Positions 9,753 to 18,974 of a stretch of DNA of 45,478 nucleotides are shown piece by piece. This DNA is from Ammonifex sp. (lineage in GTDB: Bacteria > Bacillota > Desulfotomaculia > Desulfotomaculales > Ammonificaceae). The first letter of the stretch is position 1; the number at the start of each line of letters is the position of its first letter. The notes beneath the pieces are model-generated. The model was not told the DNA's origin and did no database searches. It saw only the letters and a program-made list of their open reading frames with translations. Both the position numbers and the translations under genes were made by a program. Location of the stretch: assembly GCA_003604985.1 (NCBI GenBank), contig QZIW01000001.1:1-45478 (forward strand), written 5' to 3'.

Positions 9753-10673
9753 CTAACTTATGGCAAGCATCCGCTCGACCGCCCGAACCGCCCTTTCCCG
9801 GACGGGAGACGGCACCTCCACCCGCGGCTCAAGCGTGACAAGGGATTTCAAGACCTTCTCCAGGGTAATTTTTTTCATTTCCGGACACACGAGCGCCGGC
9901 GAAGCAAGGTGGAAGCGCTTCCCCGGGTTTTCCTTCCGGAGTTGGTGCAGGAGACCTTCTTCGGTAACGATAATAAACTCCCGCGCCGGGCTTTCCCGCG
10001 CGTAACGGAGTATTCCGGAAGTGCTTGCCGTCTCGTCGGCAAGATCCAGGACTTCGGGGCGGCACTCCGGATGGGCCACAACCTTGGCTGCGGGGTTTGC
10101 TTTTTTGGCGCTGATAATGTCCCCCGCGCTGATCTGGTCGTGCACGTGGCAGTACCCTTCCCAAAAAATGAACTCTCTATCCGGGTTTTGTCCGGCCGCG
10201 TAATACCCCAGGTTTTTGTCAGGTACGAACAGCACCTTTTTTCCGGTCGGCAAGCTTTTGACCACCTTCGCCGCGTTGGCGGAAGTGCATACCACGTCAC
10301 TTTCCGCCTTAACCGCCGCCGTGGTGTTGACATAACAGACTACCGCCGCATCCGGCACCTGGTTCTTCCTGGCTTGCAAGTCCGGCGCGGTCACCATCGC
10401 CGCCAGCGGGCACCCGGCCTTTACATCCGGTATGAGCACGATTTTACCGGGTGAGAGGACCGCCGCGGTCTCCGCCATGAAGTGCACGCCGCAAAAAACC
10501 AGTACCTTGGCGGGCGTGGATGCCGCACGGCGGGAGAGTTCAAGCGAGTCGCCGATAAAGTCGGCGATATCCTGAACCTCGGGAAGCTGGTAGTAATGGC
10601 TAAGAATAAGCGCCTCTCGCTCTTCTTTGAGGCGCTTTATTTCCTGGATAAGTTGTTCGTTATCTGCAGGCAT
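9753..10673 (-). CDS. nadA: Quinolinate synthase NadA
   Basis: MPADNEQLIQEIKRLKEEREALILSHYYQLPEVQDIADFIGDSLELSR, CGVHFMAETAAVLSPGKIVLIPD, HPECRPEVLDLAD. Start at 10673; the N-terminal extension to 10868 runs into low-complexity intergenic sequence. Confidence 0.96.
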   Translation of the reverse strand: MPADNEQLIQEIKRLKEEREALILSHYYQLPEVQDIADFIGDSLELSRRAASTPAKVLVFCGVHFMAETAAVLSPGKIVLIPDVKAGCPLAAMVTAPDLQARKNQVPDAAVVCYVNTTAAVKAESDVVCTSANAAKVVKSLPTGKKVLFVPDKNLGYYAAGQNPDREFIFWEGYCHVHDQISAGDIISAKKANPAAKVVAHPECRPEVLDLADETASTSGILRYARESPAREFIIVTEEGLLHQLRKENPGKRFHLASPALVCPEMKKITLEKVLKSLVTLEPRVEVPSPVRERAVRAVERMLAIS

Positions 10674-11165
10674 TTTCCATCTCCTGGGAGACCACTGCAA
10701 TACTGCGCCTGACATATTGGCGGTGAGAGGTGAGAAGTTAGAGGTTAGTATCTTTTGAGCTTTTGATCTTTTGCAGGAATTCGCCCAGCGAATTGCTTCA
10801 AGAACTCCCACTTCCAACCTCCGGCCTCCAACCTCTAATTCTGCACGCTCCGCGCCGTCCCTCAGCACTCAAAATGCTACCTGAAAGCAAAGGGTTGCTC
10901 GGTATCACATTGGAGATTTAAGCATTACCCTTTTCTTTAAGGCCTCCATTGCGTGCTGGGTTCCGCGCCATGCTTGTTTTTCGCGATCTCTGGGCCTTTA
11001 GCCAATGTTTGACATTCAGTATGGATAAGCTTAATTCCGGTACATTTGAGTGTTGCAACACTCTTCAAGTACCAGCGGACCGTTGGGATTAAGGATAATT
11101 CTAATTGCGCTGCTCTCGCCTGTCAAGGCAAGCCATTGCGAATATTCGGAAAACTTTGCCTGGGG

Positions 11166-11549
11166 CTAACTTCTGTCCCCGTGGACCTCCCCGGACTTAA
11201 CGCTGATTAACCTGTTCTTTTCGTCTACCAACGCTACCCTGGGCCGGAGATTGCGGGCTTCTTCGCAGGAAACCAGGGCGTAAGCCATAATGATTACCCT
11301 TTCCCCCGGTTTTGCCAGTAAAGCCGCAGCACCGTTCAGACAGATCACGCCCGAATCCCGGGGTCCGGTGATGGCGTAACTTTCAAAACGTTCACCGGTA
11401 TCGACGTTGGCTACCTGCACCTTCTCTCCGGGCAGGATGTCGGCCGCCTCCAACAGCGCCTCGTCAATGGTGATGCTGCCGACGTAATCGGAGTTTGTTT
11501 CCGTCACCGTGGCCCGGTGTATTTTGCCGCGTAACATTGTCAAGAGCAT
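11166..11549 (-). CDS. panD: Aspartate 1-decarboxylase (pyruvoyl)
   Basis: [34 protein letters not shown] with self-cleavage GS site; NGAAA...[10 protein letters not shown]. Confidence 0.96.
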   Translation of the reverse strand: MLLTMLRGKIHRATVTETNSDYVGSITIDEALLEAADILPGEKVQVANVDTGERFESYAITGPRDSGVICLNGAAALLAKPGERVIIMAYALVSCEEARNLRPRVALVDEKNRLISVKSGEVHGDRS

Positions 11550-12413
11550 TCATTCCACCTCTACGTCTACCAGTATATTATCAATCAACCGGGCCTTGCC
11601 GAAGTAAGCGGCAAGCGCGAGCAGCACCCGCCCCGGCCCAATTTTTTTTGTGATAATGCTCAGGTCCGGCCAGCTCACAACCTCGGCGTAATCCAGCCGC
11701 GCCGACCGTTCCGCCCGGATACCTTCCTCAAGCAATTTTATCAGCCGGCCGGCGTCCCGCTCCCCCCGTTCGACCGCTTCGCCGGCGCGTTCCAGGGTTC
11801 TGTAGATGACCGGCGCCGCCTTCCTCTCCTCCGGGCTTAAATACACATTTCGGGAACTAACGGCCAGGCCGTCCTTCTCCCGCACCGTGGGGTGAACCCT
11901 GACTTCCACGGGGAAGTTCAAATCTTGCGCCATCCGCTGAATGACCGCAACCTGCTGGGCGTCTTTAAGTCCGAAATAGGCATAGTCCGGCCGGACGATG
12001 TTGAAAAGCTTCGCCACAACCGTCGCGACCCCTTTAAAATGCCCGGGGCGGGAGCGCCCGCACAGCACCTCGGTGATCCCTGCAACCTCTACGTAAGTGG
12101 CAAACCCCTGCGGGTACATCTCTTCGACCGGGGGAACGAACAGGGCGTCTACGCCGGCCTGACGGCACAGTTCTTTGTCTCTGTCCAGGTCGCGCGGATA
12201 GTCCCGGTAGTCCTCCCTGGGTCCGAACTGGAGCGGGTTAACGAAGATGCTCGCGAGCACGCAGTCAGCCCCGTCGCTCCGGGCGTCGCGCATAAGCGCC
12301 AGGTGGCCCACGTGCAGGAATCCCATCGTCGGTACAAAACCGATCCGTTTGCCCTGGGCGCGCATCTTCGCGAGGAAGTCCCGGAGGTCCGCAACTTTGC
12401 CTAATACCTCCAT
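11550..12413 (-). CDS. panC: Pantothenate--beta-alanine ligase (pantothenate synthetase)
   Basis: GFVPTMGFLHVGHLALMRDAR, FVNPLQFGPREDYRDYPRDLDRD, SSRNVYLSPEER. Start chosen at MEVLGKVADL (12413). Confidence 0.96.
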   Translation of the reverse strand: MEVLGKVADLRDFLAKMRAQGKRIGFVPTMGFLHVGHLALMRDARSDGADCVLASIFVNPLQFGPREDYRDYPRDLDRDKELCRQAGVDALFVPPVEEMYPQGFATYVEVAGITEVLCGRSRPGHFKGVATVVAKLFNIVRPDYAYFGLKDAQQVAVIQRMAQDLNFPVEVRVHPTVREKDGLAVSSRNVYLSPEERKAAPVIYRTLERAGEAVERGERDAGRLIKLLEEGIRAERSARLDYAEVVSWPDLSIITKKIGPGRVLLALAAYFGKARLIDNILVDVEVE

Positions 12414-12626
12414 GATTAGCCCCCTCCCCCTTTCAAAGTTCAAGGTTCAACGTTCAACGTTCAAAGTTAAACAGTTCGAAGTTCGAAGTTCAAAGTTACC
12501 TTATACTGATGGACCTTAAGGGTCCGTTCTAAGTTGTTTTAAGTTCTGGGTTCTAAGTTCTGTCTTCTATCTTCTATATTCTGGATTATGAATTCTGACT
12601 TCTATATTCTAACTCGTGACTCGCGA

Positions 12627-13469
12627 CTACTCTTTAAGAAACTCCTCCAGTTCCGCCGCCGGCATGGAAAAAGTGTGCTCCGGACCGGGAAACTCTCCCC
12701 TTAGGACATCTTTCTGAAAACCGCCCAAAGCCTTCTTCATCTCCTCCACAAGGTTGGCGTAGCGTTTTACAAACTTGGGCGAAAAACCGCTGTAAAGCCC
12801 GAGCAGGTCGTGCGTCACCAGCACCTGGCCGTCGCAGTCCGGTCCCGCACCGATGCCGATCGTCGGCACGGCGACGGTGGACGTAATCCGTTTGGCCACC
12901 TCCGCGGGGACGCACTCCAGTACGATGCAGAACACCCCTGCGTCCGCCAGGCTCGCCGCGTCCGCAAGCAGCCGCCGCGCCGCTTCCGCCTGACGGCCCT
13001 GCACCCGGTACCCACCAAGCTGGTGCACGTACTGCGGGGTAAGGCCTATGTGGCCGGCTACCGGAATCCCGCTGGACACGATCGCGCGTACCGCTTCGGC
13101 CACGCCCTGCCCGCCTTCGAGCTTTACCGCGTGCGCGCCTGCTTCCTTCAGGAAACGGCCCGCGTTGCGGACAGCTTCTTCCCGGGAAACCTGGTAGGAA
13201 AGGAAAGGCATGTCGCCGATCACCAGCGCCCTTGAAACACCGCGGGCGACCGCGCGCGTATGGTGAATCATTTCATCCATGGTAACCGGAAGGGTTGATT
13301 CATAACCCAGCACCACGTTCCCGACGGAATCGCCGACGAGGATCGAGTCGATACCCGCCTCATCCACCAGCCGAGCCAGCGGAAAATCGTATGCCGTAAG
13401 CATGGTTATCGGCCGTTTCTCTTCTTTCCACTTGCGGAAATGAGCCGTGGTAACCCGTTCTTCAGCCAT
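12627..13469 (-). CDS. panB: 3-methyl-2-oxobutanoate hydroxymethyltransferase
   Basis: ITMLTAYDFPLARLVDEAGIDSILVGDSVGNVVLGYESTLPVTMDEMIHHTRAV; GIGAGPDCDGQVLVTHDLLGL. Confidence 0.97.
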   Translation of the reverse strand: MAEERVTTAHFRKWKEEKRPITMLTAYDFPLARLVDEAGIDSILVGDSVGNVVLGYESTLPVTMDEMIHHTRAVARGVSRALVIGDMPFLSYQVSREEAVRNAGRFLKEAGAHAVKLEGGQGVAEAVRAIVSSGIPVAGHIGLTPQYVHQLGGYRVQGRQAEAARRLLADAASLADAGVFCIVLECVPAEVAKRITSTVAVPTIGIGAGPDCDGQVLVTHDLLGLYSGFSPKFVKRYANLVEEMKKALGGFQKDVLRGEFPGPEHTFSMPAAELEEFLKE

Positions 13470-14334
13470 GCTGTTTCACCTCACAAAAGATTCTTTCTAG
13501 CGCCGCCGACGCTTCCGCTGCGAGTCCTCTCTCGCGCGCCAGCTTTACCGTGTACAGGCCAAGTATCCGATAGAGTTCCCACTGCCGGCTTCCCATGGCA
13601 AGGGCGTGGCGCCGGATCGTATCCGCGTCCCCCCGGGCAATGGGACCGGTCAGCGCCGCAGTCGGCCCAACCACGCCGACGTTGCTCAGGGTACCCTGGA
13701 TCAGCGGCGAAAAAGCCTCGAAGATCGATTCCCGCTGCAAGCCGGCCTGCTCCGCCAAGTCGTACATGAAGTGCATAAGGCTGACCAGGTAATTGGAGGC
13801 CACGCAGGCGGCAGCGTGATAAAGCGGTTTAGACGCCGCGTCTATCCGGAAAAGGCGCCCCCCCAACTCGGCAACCAACCGGCCGGCAAGCGGCAGCGCC
13901 TCCGGGTCGCCCTCGAACGTGAAGTACGAGCCGGGTAAACGCTCGACGGCCAGTGCCGGTGTCGCGAAGGACTGCAAGGGGTGCAGGGAGAATATCGCCG
14001 CGCCCGCGTCCTTCGCCGGCTGTAGTACCGCCGCAGGCAACGCACCGCTGGTGTGGGCCACGAACTGCCCTGGACGAAAGCCTTCCGCGCCCGCGATCTC
14101 CTCTCCGGCGGGCGCAATGCTCCCGTCCGGCGTGGTTATAAAAACCAGTTCCGCTACACGCGCGGCGTCGGCGTTAACCGGACAGGCCTTTGCCCCGACT
14201 GCTTCCGCGAGTTTTTGCGCGGTGGACGGACTCCGGCTTGCGACCGCTACCACGGGGTAACCCTTTTCTTTCAAATTGAGGGCTAAAGCCGTCCCTACTC
14301 GTCCCGCGCCTATTACGGCGACTTTGTGTAGCAT
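13462..14334 (-). CDS. Rossmann-like / DUF2520 domain protein (candidate alternative ketopantoate reductase, PanG-like)
   Basis: MLHKVAVIGAGRVGTALALNLKEKGYPVVAVASRS N-terminus; HTSGALPA; SLHPLQSFA; directly upstream of panB in the same orientation. Confidence 0.8.
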   Translation of the reverse strand: MLHKVAVIGAGRVGTALALNLKEKGYPVVAVASRSPSTAQKLAEAVGAKACPVNADAARVAELVFITTPDGSIAPAGEEIAGAEGFRPGQFVAHTSGALPAAVLQPAKDAGAAIFSLHPLQSFATPALAVERLPGSYFTFEGDPEALPLAGRLVAELGGRLFRIDAASKPLYHAAACVASNYLVSLMHFMYDLAEQAGLQRESIFEAFSPLIQGTLSNVGVVGPTAALTGPIARGDADTIRRHALAMGSRQWELYRILGLYTVKLARERGLAAEASAALERIFCEVKQHG

Positions 14335-14600
14335 ACCAACCCCTCCGAAAAAAACAAAAAACCTCCGGACGCGCCCCGAAAGGTAATTTTCCCACCTCCC
14401 GTCTCGGTCCTCTCCGGCTCCAAGCGGTTCGGCCACTTATAAAAAGGCGTCGGCACAAGGTGCAGCTCCCTTGGATGCTGCCCATCCGTTCCGAATCACT
14501 CACCGCGTTTATTTTAGCACACCAGCCTCCCGCTCGCAATAAAACCGGGTCAACATTTCGCCGGCCGGCGAAATATCATGGAGTGAAGGAGGCTGTGCTT

Positions 14601-15479
14601 ATGTTGTATTTCGTTCAACCTGGCGATACTTTGTTTACAATAGCGCAACGGTTTGGTACGACCGTAAACGCGATACTGGCGGCAAACGTGATCTGCAACC
14701 CCGATCTTATTTTTGTGGGCGAGGTCCTGATCATCCCGGAACCGGGGTTGGATTTGCCCAAGGCGGGCGGCGGACCTTACTACGTGGTGCGGCGGGGAGA
14801 TACTCTCTGGTGCCTTGCCAGGGAGTTCAACACAACCATCGGCGTTCTGGCGGCAATCAACGAGATACCCGACCCCAATCTGATCCAAGCCGGGGCCGAA
14901 TTGCTGATCGGGCCCGATGTTCCAGAACCCGGCGCACTGAAAGAAACCTGGGAAACGACGGCCCTCGCTTGCGAGCAGTTAAACCCGCTCCAGATCCACG
15001 GCATCTACTACATCGGGTCCTTCCAGTGGGAAGCGCTGGGCCGGCGCGCCATACCGTTCCTGCTGCAGTTACTAAATAACCCCTGCGATGTAGTCCGCTT
15101 TTACACGGTGATCAGTTTCGGCAGGCTCGGGCTGGACCGGCAAGTAACGACCGCCCTGAGGGGTGTCCTTGGCGACCCCGCCGTCGCGGATATAGCCCGG
15201 CTGGCCCTGCGGCGAATTGAACTGGTGGGCAGGGGCCGGGTGAGAGTCCACCTCGTTACGGCAGACACCGAACTCCTCGCCGAGCCCAACCTGAGCGCCG
15301 CGCCAACACCCCTGCCGGCCGGCACTGAGGTTATAGCGCTCCGGTGGCACATTCCGAGCCCCACCGGCGAGGAAGGGCCGAGAGGGGGTATCCAGCTTTA
15401 CGACCGGGTCCAGGTGACAGCCACGGGAAGGTCCGGGTTTTTACCGCGCGTGGGCTTCGATGAGATACTTTTGATTTAA
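14601..15479 (+). CDS. Protein with two LysM motifs, a HEAT-like helical segment and a possible SH3-like C-terminus
   Basis: YFVQPGDTLFTIAQRFGTTVNAILAANVICNPDLIFVGEVLIIP and YYVVRRGDTLWCLAREFNTTIGVLAAINEIPDPNLIQAGAELLIG. ATG at 14601 preceded by gaaggagg. Confidence 0.8.
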   Translation: MLYFVQPGDTLFTIAQRFGTTVNAILAANVICNPDLIFVGEVLIIPEPGLDLPKAGGGPYYVVRRGDTLWCLAREFNTTIGVLAAINEIPDPNLIQAGAELLIGPDVPEPGALKETWETTALACEQLNPLQIHGIYYIGSFQWEALGRRAIPFLLQLLNNPCDVVRFYTVISFGRLGLDRQVTTALRGVLGDPAVADIARLALRRIELVGRGRVRVHLVTADTELLAEPNLSAAPTPLPAGTEVIALRWHIPSPTGEEGPRGGIQLYDRVQVTATGRSGFLPRVGFDEILLI

Positions 15480-15544
15480 CACCGTGCGAACGTCTGCTGT
15501 TGATAAAGACGTTAAACATCAAACCGGCCGCACCGTAAGTGAGT

Positions 15545-15568
15545 GCAAATGGGCTTTGCCCTTTTTCG
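15545..15568 (+). terminator. Possible intrinsic terminator after the LysM gene
   Basis: aaatGGGCtttGCCCttttt: short GC stem then T-tract. Confidence 0.4.
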
Positions 15569-15697
15569 GGGTACGCCCTTTCTTATTTCTTCCTCAGCAA
15601 AAGGGCCGATTTTCCTTGCAACTTTTTCACTAACTGCAGTATACTCGGAACCAGGTAAACTAATATAGTCTACTTGGTTTCCCGGGAGGGCCTAAAA

Positions 15698-16708
15698 TTG
15701 AGAAAAGTCCGCGGGGTTCTCATTTCCGCAATCCTTTTGAGCATGATGCTTCTCGGAGGATGCGCGTCGCGAAGCGGAGAACTGACCGCCAACGGCACCA
15801 TCGAAGCAACCGAAATCAAGGTTGTCGCGGAAGTAGGCGGCCGGTTGAACGAATTACTGGTTAAAGAAGGAGACAGGGTCAAGGAAGGCCAACTTGTCGG
15901 CTGGATTGAAGACCAGCCGTTTCGTTATCAAGTAGACCAGGCCCGCGCCGGCGTTGCCGCAGCGAAGGCGGCTCTTGACGAAACAGGCGCCGGCGCCCGC
16001 GGCCAGGAGGTTGAAGCCGCCCAGCGGGAAGTCGACCGCCTGGCGGCGCAAGTGGCGGCCGCCCGCGAACAACTGTCCCTGCAAGAAGACAACTTGAAGC
16101 GGGCTGAAGCTCTTTTCGACGCGGAGGCGCTGCCGGAACAAGAACTGGTTGCCCGGCAAAGCCAGGTCCGCCTGGCCCGCCACCAACTTGAGGCAACCGA
16201 AGCGCAACTCGAGGCGGCCCGCTCCCGCCTGTCCCTCTTGGAGGCCGGGAGCCGGCAGCAAACACTTGAGCGCCTGGCGGCCGGGGTCAACCAGGCCGAG
16301 GCGAACCTTGCGCTGGCGCAATTGAACCTCGAGAAAACCAAACTCGTAGCGCCTGCGGCGGGTATGGTCGCGGCCCGCAATTTCGAAAAGGGAGAACTGA
16401 TTCGCCCGGGTGCGGAAGTGATCACCCTGCTTGACGACCGCAACCTGTGGCTGAACGTCTTCGTGCCGGAAGACAGGCTCAGCCGGGTCCGTGTCGGACA
16501 GGCTGTCCGGATCACCGTAGATACGCATCCCAACCGCAGCTTCCCGGGCAAGGTGGTTTACATATCCCCCCGGGCCGAGTTTACCCCGCGCAACGTCCAA
16601 ACCAAACAGGACCGGGTGAACCTTGTTTTCAGGGTCAAGATAGAGGCAACCGGCGGCCGGGACGCCCTGCGGCCCGGTCTACCGGCAGACGTCACCTTTC
16701 CCTTCTAA
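15698..16708 (+). CDS. HlyD/MFP-family efflux adaptor subunit (YbhG-like)
   Basis: Lipobox-like MLLGGCAS; GTIEATEIKVVAEVGGRLNELLVKEGDRVKEGQLVGWIED biotinyl-lipoyl domain; long coiled coil; LVAPAAGMVAARNFEKGELIRPGAEVITLLD. Start probably the TTG at 15698. Confidence 0.9.
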   Translation: MRKVRGVLISAILLSMMLLGGCASRSGELTANGTIEATEIKVVAEVGGRLNELLVKEGDRVKEGQLVGWIEDQPFRYQVDQARAGVAAAKAALDETGAGARGQEVEAAQREVDRLAAQVAAAREQLSLQEDNLKRAEALFDAEALPEQELVARQSQVRLARHQLEATEAQLEAARSRLSLLEAGSRQQTLERLAAGVNQAEANLALAQLNLEKTKLVAPAAGMVAARNFEKGELIRPGAEVITLLDDRNLWLNVFVPEDRLSRVRVGQAVRITVDTHPNRSFPGKVVYISPRAEFTPRNVQTKQDRVNLVFRVKIEATGGRDALRPGLPADVTFPF

Positions 16709-16746
16709 ACCTGAGCGTCTTTAGGGAGGATAGTCCGGTGGAGGCT

Positions 16747-17481
16747 ATGGCCATCGAAGTCCACAACCTCACCAAACGTTTTGGTGCCGTCCAGGCGGTC
16801 CAGGACGTAAGTTTTACGGTTCCGGCGGGCTCCATCTTCGGCCTGCTGGGGCCCAACGGGTCGGGAAAGAGCACGACCATCCGGATGCTCTGCGGCCTGC
16901 TCCGGCCCACCGCCGGAAGCGGGCGCGTCCTCGGCCTGGACATTATCTCCCAGGCGGAACAGGTAAAGGCCCGCATCGGGTACATGTCGCAAAAGTTCAG
17001 CCTGTACGAAGACCTTACCGTTTTCGAAAACCTGCGGTTTTTCGGCAGTGTGTACGGCCTGACGAATAGAGAACTGGATTTGCGGTGCAGGGAACTCGCG
17101 GCACGCATGAAACTTGAGGGCCGGGAGAACCAACTGGTAGGGACCCTGTCCGGCGGTTGGAAACAGCGGGTAGCCCTTGCCAGCGCATTCGTTCACCAGC
17201 CCCGCCTGTTAATCCTCGACGAACCGACCGCCGGCGTGGACCCTGTATCCCGCCGCATCTTTTGGGAACTTCTCAACGTCCTTATCGCCGAGGGGGTTAC
17301 CATTCTCGTCACGACGCATTACATGGACGAAGCGGAAAACTGTCACCTGGTCGCCCTCATGGAGGGCGGCCGTCTTTACGCCTTCGGTCCGCCCGAGCGC
17401 TTAATGGCCGAAGAAGGCCTCCCTACCCTGGAGGACGTTTTCGTGCGGATGGCCACCAGAGGAGGACAACCATTTGCTTAG
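16747..17481 (+). CDS. ABC transporter ATP-binding protein
   Basis: Walker A GLLGPNGSGKSTTIRMLCGLL, signature LSGGWKQRVALASAFVHQPRLLILDEPTAGVDP. ORF-track start at 16447 overlaps the adaptor CDS; MAIEVHNLTKRFG start used. Confidence 0.95.
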   Translation: MAIEVHNLTKRFGAVQAVQDVSFTVPAGSIFGLLGPNGSGKSTTIRMLCGLLRPTAGSGRVLGLDIISQAEQVKARIGYMSQKFSLYEDLTVFENLRFFGSVYGLTNRELDLRCRELAARMKLEGRENQLVGTLSGGWKQRVALASAFVHQPRLLILDEPTAGVDPVSRRIFWELLNVLIAEGVTILVTTHYMDEAENCHLVALMEGGRLYAFGPPERLMAEEGLPTLEDVFVRMATRGGQPFA

Positions 17482-18604
17482 GCGTCTTCTGGCCATTATC
17501 AAAAAAGAGTTTATCCAGATCCGGCGCGATCCACCAAGCCTGGTGATGGTGTTTGTAATGCCCGTCATGATGCTCTTATTCTTTGGGTACGCGGTCAACA
17601 TGGATGTCGACCATATACCTTTGGCGGTCTGGGACCAAGACCAGAGCCAGTTCAGCCGTCTCCTGACCGAGAATTTTGTACAGACGCGCTATTTCGATCT
17701 TTCCTACCGGGTGCAGAGCAGCCGGGAGGTTAAGGCCCTGCTCGACGGAGGCCGGGTACGGGCGGCGCTGGTAATCCCGCCTGGGTACGCCCGCGCGCTG
17801 CGGCGGGGGGAAATCGCCACCGCGCAACTCGTGGTGGACGGGTCGGACCCCCTGGTGGCCCGTACGGCCCTTTCGATGGCCGAACTCACCAGCCGCTATA
17901 AATCACAGGAAATGCGGCTGGCGGTCGTTGACGCCGAAGGTGTTCCCGTCCCGGCCGGGCCGGGGGTAGACATACGCGCCCGCGCCTGGTACAACCCGGG
18001 GTTGGAGAGCACCAAATTCAATATTCCCGGGTTGATCGGACTCATCATGCAGAACATTACCGTAATGCTCACCGCCTTTGCACTGGTGCGCGAGCGGGAG
18101 CGGGGCACGCTGGAACAGTTGATGGTCACGCCGATCAGGGGCATCGAACTGATGGCCGGAAAACTGGTACCCTACATCCTTATAGCCCTGGTAGATGTGG
18201 GTCTGGCCCTGGGCATCGGGGTTTTCTGGTTCAAAGTGCCGGTGGTGGGAAGCATTTTTCTGCTTCTGGGCCTCACCTTCCTGTTTCTCATATTCGCCCT
18301 GGGCCTTGGTATGTTCTTCTCCACCATCGCCCGGACTCAGTTGCAGGCCATGCAGATGACCATGTTGTTCATCTTGCCGAGCGTATTGTTAAGCGGTTTT
18401 ATCTTCCCCCGGGCGTCCATGCCGCTGGTCATACAATACCTGGGCAACCTTATACCTCTGACATATTTTCTTGACATCCTGAGAGGGATCATGCTCAAAG
18501 GGGTTGGTATTGAGTACCTATGGGACGACGTCTTGCCGCTTGCGGTCTTCGGCGTCGCCATAATCACGCTGGCTTCCTGGCGCTTCCGCAAGCGGGTGGA
18601 GTAA
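17474..18604 (+). CDS. ABC-2 type transporter permease (YbhS/YhiI-like)
   Basis: LLAIIKKEFIQIRRDPPSLVMVFVMPVMMLLFFGYAVNMD; ALVRERERGTLEQLMVTPIRGIELMAGKLVPYI; multiple TM segments; overlaps the ATPase stop. Confidence 0.93.
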   Translation: MLRRLLAIIKKEFIQIRRDPPSLVMVFVMPVMMLLFFGYAVNMDVDHIPLAVWDQDQSQFSRLLTENFVQTRYFDLSYRVQSSREVKALLDGGRVRAALVIPPGYARALRRGEIATAQLVVDGSDPLVARTALSMAELTSRYKSQEMRLAVVDAEGVPVPAGPGVDIRARAWYNPGLESTKFNIPGLIGLIMQNITVMLTAFALVRERERGTLEQLMVTPIRGIELMAGKLVPYILIALVDVGLALGIGVFWFKVPVVGSIFLLLGLTFLFLIFALGLGMFFSTIARTQLQAMQMTMLFILPSVLLSGFIFPRASMPLVIQYLGNLIPLTYFLDILRGIMLKGVGIEYLWDDVLPLAVFGVAIITLASWRFRKRVE

Positions 18605-18661
18605 CCAGTAGTCAGTAGTAAGAATTTGGAAAGCAGAGGTTGGAAGCCGGAAGCCTTATCT

Positions 18662-18760
18662 CAACGGCCGCTGCCGTTTGTCCCCAAGGAGCGCTCTGCG
18701 CAAGGCCGCTTACGCGACACGGCGAAGGGGAGGATAGCGAACAGGCTCGCGAATCGCGCC
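18662..18760. repeat. Dispersed intergenic repeat, block A, copy 1
   Basis: cggccgctgccgtttgtccccaaggagcgctctgcgcaaggccgcttacgcgacacggcgaagg...gcgaacaggctcgcgaatcgcgcc; similar to 43146-43246. Confidence 0.75.
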
Positions 18761-18847
18761 TTATGAGAGGAAATTCTTTAAACGTGCACCAAGCATTCAT
18801 ATTTCCAATGGTATCTCATTTGTAACCGCCATATTTGGCGCTCTGAG

Positions 18848-18870
18848 TGAGCCGTGGTTCGCTCCGAACC
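18848..18870. repeat. Dispersed intergenic repeat, block B, copy 1
   Basis: tgagccgtggttcgctccgaacc; similar to 43337-43359. Confidence 0.55.
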
Positions 18871-18974
18871 AAGCCGATGTCGCGTCGGACTGGAGCACTG
18901 CGCTCCGGGGGACAACGAGCAGCACGGCCACGGCTGCGCAAGATATATCGGTTATTCGCGGAGGAGTCAAGTAT

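Noticed and set aside
190-9756. Numerous plus-strand ORFs opposite lysS, the AAR-like gene, dusB, coaX, birA and nadABC
   Set aside because: Antisense shadow ORFs in GC-rich coding sequence; no recognisable domains, and they fully overlap well-supported genes.
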